A stretch of 64,000 nt of DNA from Pseudoxanthomonas spadix. Lineage in GTDB: Bacteria > Pseudomonadota > Gammaproteobacteria > Xanthomonadales > Xanthomonadaceae. Each line of letters starts with the position of its first letter. Positions within the stretch are counted from its first letter, which is position 1. The translations under genes and the position numbers were made by a program. Under the pieces are notes generated by a model, which was not told the DNA's origin, did not search any database, and saw nothing but the letters and a program-made list of their open reading frames with translations. The DNA lies in the NCBI RefSeq assembly GCF_003703395.1, contig NZ_RDQN01000004.1, positions 124,001 through 188,000 of the forward strand, in the 5' to 3' direction. Of this stretch, positions 1 through 8,302 are shown one piece after another.

Positions 1-2
1 AG

Positions 3-746
3 CTGTCCAGGCGCCTGGAAGGGCGGCGCGTGCCGCAGACCATCGAGGATTTCCTGCGCCAGCCCTGGGCCCACCACCTGACCATGGCGCTGCTGCGCGA
101 AGGCGAGGACAGCCAGATGGCGGCCAGCGCACTGGCCCTGGCCGATGGCGTGCTGCAGGAGCTGGCCGAGGCGCAGCGGCAGATCGTGGGCAAGCCGTGG
201 CTGCAGGAATGGCGGCACGGCCTGATCAAGGTCTTCAGCAGCGTCGGGATGGGCGGCGAGGCCGCCGGTGCGGCGATCGACGCGCTGCACGACACCCTGC
301 AGGCGGTGTCGGTTTCGCGACCGGACCTGGAACGCGCGCTTCCGGATTTGCCGCCGGTGGCCGAACCGGCCGCCCGGGCCGCCGCCGCGCAGGCGCCGAA
401 CCTGGAACTGATCGGCGGCACCGATGCGCTGGATTTCGACAGCGCCGATGCCGAGCATTTCCGCACGCTGCCGATCGGCACCTGGCTGGATTTCGTGGAC
501 AAGGACAACAAGGTCCAGGCCGGCAAGCTGTCGTGGGTGAGCCCGATCTCCTCGCGGCTGCTGTTCGTCAACCGGCGCGGCGTGCGCTTCTGCGTGGCCT
601 CGGCCGAGGAGCTGGCGGTCATGGTGCGGCTGGGCCGACTGCGCCGGCATCGGCACGAGGACGCCTTCGACAGCGCCATGCAGGGCGTCATCGATCGCCT
701 GGACGGGATCAACCGGCCGCCGGCCACGCCGTTGTCGGACGGGTGA
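3..746 (+). CDS. DUF1631 family protein, C-terminal part (5' end outside window)
   Basis: The reading frame is open from the first bases and ends at 746, so this is the last 247 or so residues of a longer protein. A GTG at 30 is only an internal codon. The C-terminal stretch with LLFVNRRGVRFCVASAEELA and the following basic RLGRLRRHRHEDAFDSAM segment resembles the end of DUF1631 proteins, which are long cytoplasmic proteins of unknown function in gammaproteobacteria. An alanine and proline rich linker (about residues 105-125 of the visible part) precedes this conserved end. No enzymatic motif is visible and I assign no function. No clear terminator follows; a long palindrome starts 70 bases downstream. 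Confidence 0.75.
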   Translation: MSRRLEGRRVPQTIEDFLRQPWAHHLTMALLREGEDSQMAASALALADGVLQELAEAQRQIVGKPWLQEWRHGLIKVFSSVGMGGEAAGAAIDALHDTLQAVSVSRPDLERALPDLPPVAEPAARAAAAQAPNLELIGGTDALDFDSADAEHFRTLPIGTWLDFVDKDNKVQAGKLSWVSPISSRLLFVNRRGVRFCVASAEELAVMVRLGRLRRHRHEDAFDSAMQGVIDRLDGINRPPATPLSDG

Positions 747-816
747 AGGGTTCTCGTCATCGCGCGTGCGGCCCCCGCCGGCCGCGCTGGAGTGGGCCCG
801 GCAGCCGGTTCTGTTT

Positions 817-986
817 GCTAGCAGTCTGTCGGACTTTGGTCGGCCGGGCTGCGAATCCGCCTGTGCGGTCCATCTTTCCGCCGCTTCTTGGCCCATAGCA
901 CCACTATGGGCCGGCGAACCGTCGAAAATCTGACCTCGCACAGCCGAATTCTCGCCTCGACCACCAAAGCCCGACAGGCTGCTAGC
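817..986. repeat. 170-bp imperfect palindrome (MITE-like or regulatory hairpin)
   Basis: The left arm (817-898) and the right arm (904-986) are inverted copies of each other around a five-base centre at 899-903. The innermost nine bases (GGCCCATAG / CTATGGGCC) and the outermost eight (GCTAGCAG / CTGCTAGC) match perfectly. Between them the arms share blocks such as CTGTCGG, CTTTGGT, GAAT and CTGTGCG with mismatches and small gaps. It lies between the DUF1631 gene and pntAA and ends 33 bases before the pntAA start. The size and near-full-length symmetry fit a miniature inverted-repeat element or a long transcribed hairpin. No flanking target duplication was recognised. Confidence 0.7.
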
Positions 987-1019
987 ATCGCCGCTGTTTG
1001 GATAGCAGGCGGATCGGGC

Positions 1020-2114
1020 ATGACGGTCGAGGTGCGGGTGGTGCGGGAAACGGCAGCAGGCGAGCGCCGCGTGGCCGCCGTTCCGGAAACCGTGAAAAAG
1101 CTCATGGCCGCCGGTGCCGCCGTCCAGGTGGAAGCCGGGGCGGGCGCCGCGGCCGGCTTCACCGACCAGGCCTATCTGGATGCCGGTGCCAGCATCGTCG
1201 CGCCGGCCACGCCGGTGGCCGGTGGCCTGGTGTTGTGCGTGCAGTGCCCACCCGCCGCAGCGTTGGCCGGGTACCCGGCCGGCACCGTGCTGGTCGGCAG
1301 CCTGCATCCGCAGGCCGACGCCGCCCGCGCGCAGGCACTGACCGCGGCCGGGGTGGTGGCCTTTCCACTGGAACGCCTGCCGCGCACGACCCGGGCGCAG
1401 GCGATGGACGTGCTCAGCTCGCAGGCCGCCATGACCGGTTACAAGGCGGTACTAATCGCCGCCGAACTGACCCCGCGGTTCTTTCCGATGCTGACCACCG
1501 CGGCCGGTACCATCCGTCCGTCCAGGGTGTTGATCGTCGGCGCCGGCGTGGCCGGCCTGCAGGCGGTGGCCACGGCCAAGCGCCTGGGCGCGCAGGTCGA
1601 GGGCTTCGACGTGCGCCCGGAGACGCGCGAGCAGATCGAATCGCTGGGCGGCAGGTTCCTGGACCTGGGCGTGAGCGCGGTGGGCGAGGGCGGCTATGCG
1701 CGCGCCCTGACCGAGGATGAGCGTGCCGAACAGCAGCGGCGTCTGGCCGAGCACCTCAAGGGCGTGGACACCATCGTCTGCACCGCCGCGGTACCGGGCC
1801 GGCCGGCACCGAAGATCATCACCGCCGCGATGGTGGCCGGGATGAAGCCCGGCAGCGTGATCGTGGACCTGGCCGCCGAAACCGGCGGCAACTGCGAACT
1901 GACCCAGCCGGGCCAGACCATCACCTCGGCCAACGGCGTCACCCTGGCCGGTCCGCTCAATCTGGCCAGCATGGGCGCGGTCCACGCCAGCGAGATGTTC
2001 GCGCGCAACGTCTACAACTTCGTCGTGCTGTTCCTCAAGGACGGCGCGCTGTCCTTCGACTGGGAAGACGAACTGCTGGCCAGGACCCGCTGGCAGGCCG
2101 ACGCCGCCGCCTGA
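1020..2114 (+). CDS. pntAA: NAD(P) transhydrogenase subunit alpha part 1
   Basis: This is the soluble NAD(H)-binding domain I of proton-translocating transhydrogenase, which transfers hydride from NADH to NADP+ at the expense of the proton gradient. The 364-residue product shows the Rossmann motif GAGVAGLQAV (174-183), followed by RPETREQIESLGG and the DLAAETGGNCE segment near 283-293, as in split alpha-1 subunits. The reading frame extends upstream to 888, but that part lies in a palindrome. The ATG at 1020 has AGGCGG at 1007-1012 and gives the family N-terminus, so I chose it. The expected partner genes pntAB and pntB do not follow directly; a convergent sigma-factor cassette comes in between. 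Confidence 0.93.
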   Translation: MTVEVRVVRETAAGERRVAAVPETVKKLMAAGAAVQVEAGAGAAAGFTDQAYLDAGASIVAPATPVAGGLVLCVQCPPAAALAGYPAGTVLVGSLHPQADAARAQALTAAGVVAFPLERLPRTTRAQAMDVLSSQAAMTGYKAVLIAAELTPRFFPMLTTAAGTIRPSRVLIVGAGVAGLQAVATAKRLGAQVEGFDVRPETREQIESLGGRFLDLGVSAVGEGGYARALTEDERAEQQRRLAEHLKGVDTIVCTAAVPGRPAPKIITAAMVAGMKPGSVIVDLAAETGGNCELTQPGQTITSANGVTLAGPLNLASMGAVHASEMFARNVYNFVVLFLKDGALSFDWEDELLARTRWQADAAA

Positions 2115-2135
2115 TCCGGCAGCGCGGCCCGGGGT

Positions 2136-2609
2136 TCAATCCGGGTCGTCGTCCTTCATCGGCGGGTGCGTGCGCACCCACTCCTGGCGCTGCTGCGGGG
2201 TCATGTTCTTCCAGGCATCGCGCAGCTGCTTGCGCTGCGACGGCGGCAGCGTGTGCATGTGGTCGAACAAGGCGCGGGCTTGCTGGCGCTGTTGCGGGCT
2301 CATGCCCTGGTAGCGGTGCACGCCCTGGCGGGCCTGCGTGCGTTGCTGCGGGGTCATCTCATGCCAGCGCTGGGCGTGCTCCATGATCCGTGCACGCTGG
2401 CCGGGATCGGCGTTCCAGCGCTCGCGCAACGGGGCGACCAGCAGCTCGCGCTGCGCGGGGCTGAGCTGATCCCACGCCGGCCACTGCGCTTGCCGGTCGG
2501 GCACTTGTGGCGGTGCTTGCGGACGCTGCTGCTGCGCCCACGCGGGCCAGGCCAGGGCGGCGAGCAGCACCGGCACGATCAGTCGGCAAGAGGCGCGCAT
2601 GGGGGTCAT
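2136..2609 (-). CDS. DUF3106 family secreted protein
   Basis: A 157-residue protein with a signal peptide (about residues 1-25, ending in WPAWAQ), followed by a proline/glutamine-rich linker. Next come about five helical repeats of the form SPxQR...M(T/S)PQQR, typical of DUF3106. The repeated MTPQQR or MSPQQR cores recall periplasmic stress proteins with LTxxQ motifs, but no function is established. The start ATG at 2609 overlaps the stop of the upstream gene in an ATGA arrangement, which favours it over the internal ATG nine bases later. It is the last gene of a three-gene cassette with a DUF3619 gene and an ECF sigma factor. It converges on pntAA with a 21-base gap. Confidence 0.8.
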   Translation of the reverse strand: MTPMRASCRLIVPVLLAALAWPAWAQQQRPQAPPQVPDRQAQWPAWDQLSPAQRELLVAPLRERWNADPGQRARIMEHAQRWHEMTPQQRTQARQGVHRYQGMSPQQRQQARALFDHMHTLPPSQRKQLRDAWKNMTPQQRQEWVRTHPPMKDDDPD

Positions 2610-2971
2610 TCCATCGCCAGCCAGGCATCCGAGCCCAGCCAGAGGTAAAGGTCGGGGTTCTGGTCCAGCACCTCGGCGGTGCTGACGAAGGCATCGGCCT
2701 CATCGGCGCGCGGCAGCGCGGCGATGGTCGGCATCTGGCCTGCCGGCGCGCCGTGCTGGCGCGGCGGCAGCAGCTGGCTGGCGGCCAGCACCGCCAGCAG
2801 CATGGTGCAGGCCGTCGCGCCCAGCCAGGTCAAGCTGCGGCTGCGGCGCGCGCCCTGGCCCGAGGCCTGGCGCGCATTGCGCAGCCGCGCCAGGGTCTGC
2901 GGCGAGAGCGAGGCCAGCGATGCCGCGTGCAGCTGGCGGGCGTGGCGGTCGAAATCGGATGGGGAGCTCAC
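2606..2971 (-). CDS. DUF3619 family membrane protein, possible anti-sigma factor
   Basis: A 121-residue protein starting at a GTG whose GTGA overlaps the stop of the sigma-factor gene. The N-terminus (FDRHARQLHAASLASLSPQTLARLRNAR in two blocks) matches the short helical segment of DUF3619 proteins. A single membrane segment runs over about residues 47-68 (LTWLGATACTMLLAVLAASQ), and the C-terminal part would be periplasmic. The position directly after an ECF sigma gene, the cytosolic helical N-terminus and the single membrane helix fit an anti-sigma factor. That role is inferred from context and not from a recognised anti-sigma motif. Its stop overlaps the DUF3106 start. Confidence 0.75.
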   Translation of the reverse strand: MSSPSDFDRHARQLHAASLASLSPQTLARLRNARQASGQGARRSRSLTWLGATACTMLLAVLAASQLLPPRQHGAPAGQMPTIAALPRADEADAFVSTAEVLDQNPDLYLWLGSDAWLAME

Positions 2972-3540
2972 CGGAAATCCTCCAGCTGTTTTTGCAGGGC
3001 ATCGCGCGCGCGCGAAAGATGGGTCTTGACCGAGCCTTGCGAACAGCCCATCGCCAGAGCGGTCTGGGCCACGTCCAGCTCCTCCAGCACGCGCAAGCTA
3101 AAGGCCTCGCGCTGGCGGGCGGGCAGGCCGCGCAGGGCCTGGACCAGCTTGCCGTAGGCTTCGCGCTGGTCGTGGCGGCCGGACGGGCCCGGCGCGGTAT
3201 CGGCCCAGTCGAGCAGGCTGTCCTGGTTGCGTTCGCCGGCTTGCAGCATCCAGCGCAGCCGGAAATTGCCGCGCCGTTGCAGGTCGATGATCCGCCGGCG
3301 CAGGATGCGCCAGAACAGCGGCGTCCACTCCGCGGCCGGTTTGCCGGCATAGCCCAGCATCCTGATCATCGCGTCCTGGACCGCATCCAGTGCATCTTCG
3401 CGGCTGCGCAGGCCAGCTTCGGCGAAGCGGAATGCGCGCGTGGAGACACCGGCCAGGAACGCCTCCATCGACGCGGGCACGGCGGCGGCAGTGGTGTCGG
3501 GGTCATGCGGCGGATCAGGCAGGAGCGGACTCACCAGCAC
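2968..3540 (-). CDS. ECF-type RNA polymerase sigma factor
   Basis: A 190-residue sigma-70 family protein with only regions 2 and 4. Region 2 includes DALDAVQDAMIRM and the W-x-PLFWRILRRRIIDLQRR segment. Region 4 contains LPARQREAFSLRVLEELDVA followed by the helix-turn-helix GCSQGSVKTHLSRARDALQ. It would direct RNA polymerase to a small stress regulon. The first of several Met codons is used; the Met at about residue 25 is an alternative start. It heads a translationally coupled cassette with the DUF3619 and DUF3106 genes. It is divergent from pntAB with a 136-base gap that should hold both promoters. The cassette sits inside what is usually one pnt operon. Confidence 0.88.
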   Translation of the reverse strand: MLVSPLLPDPPHDPDTTAAAVPASMEAFLAGVSTRAFRFAEAGLRSREDALDAVQDAMIRMLGYAGKPAAEWTPLFWRILRRRIIDLQRRGNFRLRWMLQAGERNQDSLLDWADTAPGPSGRHDQREAYGKLVQALRGLPARQREAFSLRVLEELDVAQTALAMGCSQGSVKTHLSRARDALQKQLEDFR

Positions 3541-3676
3541 AGCTTAGCCATGACAAAGGGGAAGACTGCTGCAAACGCACCAGTGGAGCCACGGTTGACC
3601 CCGGTCTCAAGCCAGTCAGGCCGCGGTTATGATGCCGCCCCGGGTCCGCACCGGCTTTGCACAGGGAAACAGGTCC
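3541..3676. promoter_or_regulatory. divergent intergenic region, sigma cassette / pntAB
   Basis: This 136-base gap separates the opposite-strand sigma-factor gene from pntAB and must hold the signals for both, because pntAA is cut off from pntAB by the cassette. A TATGAT at 3628-3633 is a fair -10 candidate for pntAB, but no good -35 lies 17 bases upstream. No clear ECF-type -35 was recognised on the minus strand. Confidence 0.35.
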
Positions 3677-3972
3677 ATGAACGACGGCTTCGTTGCGCTG
3701 TATATCTTCATGCTGGCGGCCATCGCCGGCCACGTCATCATCTCGCGGGTGCCGGTGATCCTGCATACGCCACTGATGTCCGGTTCCAATTTCATCCACG
3801 GCATCGTGCTGATCGGTGCGATGGTGGTGCTTGGCCATGCCGACACGACGGTGGAAAAGGCCCTGGGCTTCATCGCGGTGCTGCTGGGCGCCGGCAACGC
3901 CGCCGGCGGCTACGTGGTGACCGAGCGGATGCTGGAGATGTTCAAGTCCAGCAAGAAGCCGGAGGCACACAA

Positions 3973-3976
<4 letters not shown>
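3677..3976 (+). CDS. pntAB: NAD(P) transhydrogenase subunit alpha part 2
   Basis: A 99-residue membrane protein, the short second half of the split alpha subunit, which supplies three of the transmembrane helices of the proton channel. Hydrophobic segments are seen at ALYIFMLAAIAGHVII, FIHGIVLIGAMVVLG and ALGFIAVLLGAGNAAGGYVV, with the conserved TPLMSGSNFIHGIVL stretch. The ATG at 3677 gives the usual N-terminus (MNDGFVALYIF); the open frame upstream to 3629 is not conserved. The TGA stop overlaps the GTG start of pntB, so the two are translationally coupled. Confidence 0.93.
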
Positions 3977-5424
<1,448 letters not shown>

Positions 5425-5442
5425 GGCGGGTCTTGACCCGCC
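5425..5442. terminator. hairpin between convergent genes pntB and the 5454 gene
   Basis: GGCGGG (5425-5430) and CCCGCC (5437-5442) form a perfect stem, extendable to eight pairs, directly after the pntB stop. It sits between two convergent genes and could end transcription in both directions, although no T-tract follows. Confidence 0.5.
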
Positions 5443-5453
5443 ACCTGCGACCT

Positions 5454-5867
5454 TCAGCGCGCAGCAATGGCCGCGACAACCAACCCAAGCGCCAGCAGCA
5501 CGTAGTCCAGCGGCGCGGTGGCCAGGCCGAGCAGGGTCAGAGCCAGGTGGGCGCCCAGCTTCACCGCTGATTCCTGCGGCGTCACACCCATGGTGGCGCC
5601 CATCTGCAGCACCACGATCCCCCAGTTGGCCCAAGCCACGCCGATGGCGGTGAACGCCACGGCCCACAGCATGCGGGCGGTGCCGCGGGCCATGCCGCCC
5701 AGGCGCAGCGACAGTGCCGCTGTCACCCCCAGCACCAGCGCCATCCACGCGCACTGCGAGCCCAGATAAAAGGCCAGCCGGATCCAGATCAGGGACTGCA
5801 GCAGGCCCAGCAGGACGAACAGGGACAGCGCGCTGAGGGGGGGGAATCGGGGGGAGGTCGCGGGCAT
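5454..5867 (-). CDS. small integral membrane protein of unknown function
   Basis: A 137-residue protein with about four membrane segments: LFVLLGLLQSLIWIRLAFYL, WMALVLGVTAALSL, MLWAVAFTAIGVAWANWGIVVL and a C-terminal pair around LALTLLGLATAPLDYVLLALGLVVAAIAA. The ATG at 5867 (MPATSPRFPP) is preferred over an upstream frame reaching 6035, because the upstream part is proline/arginine-rich and overlaps the sufT promoter region. I recognise no functional motif. It converges on pntB and is divergent from sufT. Confidence 0.65.
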   Translation of the reverse strand: MPATSPRFPPLSALSLFVLLGLLQSLIWIRLAFYLGSQCAWMALVLGVTAALSLRLGGMARGTARMLWAVAFTAIGVAWANWGIVVLQMGATMGVTPQESAVKLGAHLALTLLGLATAPLDYVLLALGLVVAAIAAR

Positions 5868-6044
5868 CGGCGGCAAACGGGGGACAATCGGACAAGGATA
5901 CCGCCCCAGGCCGGGCGCATTGGTGCCCAGGTCATGTCGCAGCGCCAGCTGCAACGCTGTGGGGCGCTGCATGGGCGGCGGCGGGCCGGTGGGCCCGGTA
6001 GAATGCGCGCTTGCCTTGCCTCCGCGCGTCCCCATCTCTTGCCC

Positions 6045-6596
6045 ATGTACTCAAGCAGCAGCGAACCGGTCCAGTTCGAGCGTGATTGCGCCGCCGTCAT
6101 GGTGCCCGCCGGTGTCAGCGTGAACCTGCCGGCCGGCACTTACGGCTACATCACCCAGGCCCTGGGCGGCAGCTACACCGTGTTCGTGGAAGGCAACCTG
6201 TTCCGGATCGCGGGCAAGGATGCCGATGCCCTGGGCAAGGAGCCGGCCGAGCCGCTGGCGCTGGACGAGAACGCCAGCGATGCACAGGTCGAGGAGCTGG
6301 TCTGGCAACAGCTGCGCACCTGCTTCGATCCGGAGATCCCGTTCAACATCGTCGATCTGGGCCTGGTGTACGAGGTGGACATGGACCACCGCGACGACGG
6401 CCAGCGCCGGGTGGGGGTGAAGATGACACTGACCGCGCCGGGCTGCGGCATGGGCGAGATCCTGGTCGATGACGTGCGCAGCAAGCTGGAGATGATCCCC
6501 ACCATCGCCCAGGCCGACGTCGAGCTGGTGTTCGATCCGCCATGGAGCCCGCGCATGATGTCCGAAGCGGCGCGTCTGGAAACGGGCATGCTCTGA
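6045..6596 (+). CDS. sufT: putative Fe-S cluster assembly protein SufT
   Basis: A 183-residue cytosolic protein. The C-terminal half is a DUF59 (MIP18-type) domain with DPEIPFNIVDLGLVYEV (96-112) and APGCGMGEIL (131-140), where the cysteine is the conserved residue linked to iron-sulfur carriage. The N-terminal half carries the GTYGYITQALGGSYTV block typical of SufT proteins. The ATG at 6045 gives the family N-terminus; an open frame reaching 5934 upstream is arginine-rich and unlikely. SufT is thought to help mature Fe-S proteins when demand is high. It stands alone here, away from a suf operon. Confidence 0.88.
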   Translation: MYSSSSEPVQFERDCAAVMVPAGVSVNLPAGTYGYITQALGGSYTVFVEGNLFRIAGKDADALGKEPAEPLALDENASDAQVEELVWQQLRTCFDPEIPFNIVDLGLVYEVDMDHRDDGQRRVGVKMTLTAPGCGMGEILVDDVRSKLEMIPTIAQADVELVFDPPWSPRMMSEAARLETGML

Positions 6597-6726
6597 AAAA
6601 GCCGCAGGCCCCGCCGATGCGCCACGTGCGCACAGGCGCGCGCTACGCCGCGGTCGAACTGGGTGAACCGCACGCCGCTGGGCGCTATCCTTGCCGGGTT
6701 TTGTCATTCATGCAGGTATGCGGTCC

Positions 6727-7824
6727 ATGTCCTCCTCGTCCTTGGTTTTCACCGTCCAGCCCTCCGGCAATCCCCGCAGCAGCGCCGAACGCGAACGGAT
6801 CCTCTCCGCGCCGGGGTTCGGCACGCGCTTCACCGACCACATGGTGGCCATCACCTGGGACCGCGACCACGGCTGGCATGACGCCCAGGTCCGGCCCTAT
6901 GGCCCGCTGCAGCTGGATCCGGCAGCGGCAGTCCTGCACTACGGCCAGGAGGTCTTCGAAGGCATCAAGGCCTATCGCCACGAGGATGGCTCGATTTGGA
7001 CCTTCCGCCCCGACGCCAATGGCGCGCGCCTGCAGCGTTCGGCCAGGCGCCTGGCGCTGCCGGAGCTGCCAGTGGCGCTGTTCGTCGAATCGCTGCGCCA
7101 GCTGATCGCCGTGGATGGCCCCTGGGTGCCCTCGGCGCCGGAGACCAGCCTGTACTTGCGCCCGTTCATGATTGCCGATGAGGCCTTCCTGGGCGTGCGC
7201 GCGGCGCAGAAGGCCTCGTACTACGTGATCGCCAGCCCGGCCGGCCCATACTTTGCCAAGGGCGTGGCGCCAGTGTCGATCTGGCTGTCCACCGACTATG
7301 CGCGCGCAGCCAAGGGCGGCACCGGCGCGGCCAAGTGCGGTGGCAACTACGCCGCCTCGCTGCTGCCCCAGCAGATTGCCGCCGAGCACGGCTGCTCGCA
7401 GGTGCTGTTCCTGGACCCGGTCGAAGGCAAATACATCGAGGAGCTGGGCGGCATGAACGTGTTCCTGGTCTACCAGGACGGCACCCTGGTGACTCCGGCG
7501 CTGTCGGGCAGCATCCTGGAAGGCATCACCCGCGAGAGCATCCTGCAACTGGCCCGCGACCGCGGCATGCAGGTGCAGGAACGCAAGATCGCCATCGAGG
7601 AATGGAAGGACGGGGTGGCCTCGGGCCAGATCGCCGAGGCCTTCGCCTGCGGCACTGCGGCGGTGATCACCCCGATCGGCCAGCTGAAGGGCGAGGGCTT
7701 CGCGGTTGGCGATCTGGGCGCGCCTGTGGGCGAGGTGACCATGGCCCTGCGCAAGGAGCTGACCGACATCCAGTACGGCCGTCTGCCCGATCGCCACGGC
7801 TGGCTGGTGCGCCTGGACGGTTGA
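6727..7824 (+). CDS. ilvE: branched-chain amino acid aminotransferase
   Basis: A 365-residue PLP enzyme of fold type IV, in the eukaryote-like branch (type II BCAT). It interconverts leucine, isoleucine and valine with their 2-oxo acids, using glutamate. Seen are HYGQEVFEGIKAYR (71-84), the PLP lysine in GTGAAKCGGNYAAS (K203), and EELGGMNVFLV with SGSILEGITRESIL (261-274). The ATG at 6727 is chosen because an AGG at 6714-6716 lies ten bases upstream; the ATG at 6718 is too close to it, and the frame is open further up. The gene is monocistronic and followed by a hairpin. Confidence 0.93.
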   Translation: MSSSSLVFTVQPSGNPRSSAERERILSAPGFGTRFTDHMVAITWDRDHGWHDAQVRPYGPLQLDPAAAVLHYGQEVFEGIKAYRHEDGSIWTFRPDANGARLQRSARRLALPELPVALFVESLRQLIAVDGPWVPSAPETSLYLRPFMIADEAFLGVRAAQKASYYVIASPAGPYFAKGVAPVSIWLSTDYARAAKGGTGAAKCGGNYAASLLPQQIAAEHGCSQVLFLDPVEGKYIEELGGMNVFLVYQDGTLVTPALSGSILEGITRESILQLARDRGMQVQERKIAIEEWKDGVASGQIAEAFACGTAAVITPIGQLKGEGFAVGDLGAPVGEVTMALRKELTDIQYGRLPDRHGWLVRLDG

Positions 7825-7867
7825 GGCCGCCGGCGCTGGCTTCCAGCGCGTGGCGTGGATGGCTCCC

Positions 7868-7890
7868 GCCCGGCTTCAAGGCCGGGCATT
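7868..7890 (+). terminator. probable ilvE terminator hairpin
   Basis: A perfect seven-base stem, GCCCGGC (7868-7874) and GCCGGGC (7881-7887), with a six-base loop. ATTCCTGTTT follows. It lies 44 bases after the ilvE stop. Confidence 0.55.
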
Positions 7891-8063
7891 CCTGTTTCGC
7901 CCGGATTGCTGCAGGGCGCTTGTCCGCTCCTCGGAGTGTCTGAAACGCGTGTGGGTGACCTGACAGGGGGGTCCTTGCGGCGATGGCACTCGGGGGACTG
8001 CGGGATAAAAATGGGTGAGCTGGGCTCGTGCGCCGCGGCGACCAGCCCGAATGCGGCACCATT

Positions 8064-8079
8064 GGTGATGTTCGTCACT
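8064..8079. promoter_or_regulatory. candidate Clp/CRP-type operator upstream of the protease gene
   Basis: GTGA (8065-8068) and TCAC (8075-8078) are separated by exactly six bases, the spacing of CRP-family sites (TGTGA-N6-TCACA). The outermost base of each half-site differs from the consensus. Clp, the Xanthomonas CRP homologue, is known to activate extracellular enzyme genes, which makes the position before a secreted protease suggestive. The call rests on one site match only. Confidence 0.35.
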
Positions 8080-8090
8080 AATCTGGAATC

Positions 8091-8111
8091 TTGTGACGTC
8101 CTTGGTCACAA
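8091..8111. promoter_or_regulatory. perfect 7-7-7 inverted repeat upstream of the protease gene
   Basis: TTGTGAC (8091-8097) and GTCACAA (8105-8111) are perfect inverted copies separated by seven bases. The half-sites resemble CRP-type half-sites, but the TGTGA and TCACA cores are nine bases apart, so it is not a standard site. It could bind a dimeric regulator. Confidence 0.35.
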
Positions 8112-8302
8112 ACTGACATGGGACCGTGTCCGGGCTTTGATTCGTTCGGTTAAGTTCTGGTCAGGTTCGGTGCAACGCCGGACCGCATCCCCCGGAGATC
8201 GCAGCCGCACAACAACCAGACCGTCCCCCGACGCCATGTCGTGGGCGATTTCCGGGTCTTCCCGCATGAAGCGGGGTCACACCATCCAGAGGTGAAGTCG
8301 AG

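Larger units (their letters stand above)
7825..8302. other. 478-bp intergenic region, ilvE to protease gene
   Basis: No credible gene lies here. It contains a terminator-like hairpin after ilvE (7868-7887) and two dyad sites upstream of the protease gene (8065-8078 and 8091-8111). The remaining roughly 190 bases are presumably promoter and untranslated leader. A ribosome-binding site AGAGG is at 8288-8292, ten bases before the protease start. Confidence 0.6.

Noticed and set aside
888-1019. Upstream ATG that would lengthen pntAA by 44 residues
   Set aside because: The extra codons lie in the right arm of the 170-bp palindrome and are not like transhydrogenase. The ATG at 1020 has a ribosome-binding site and the family N-terminus.
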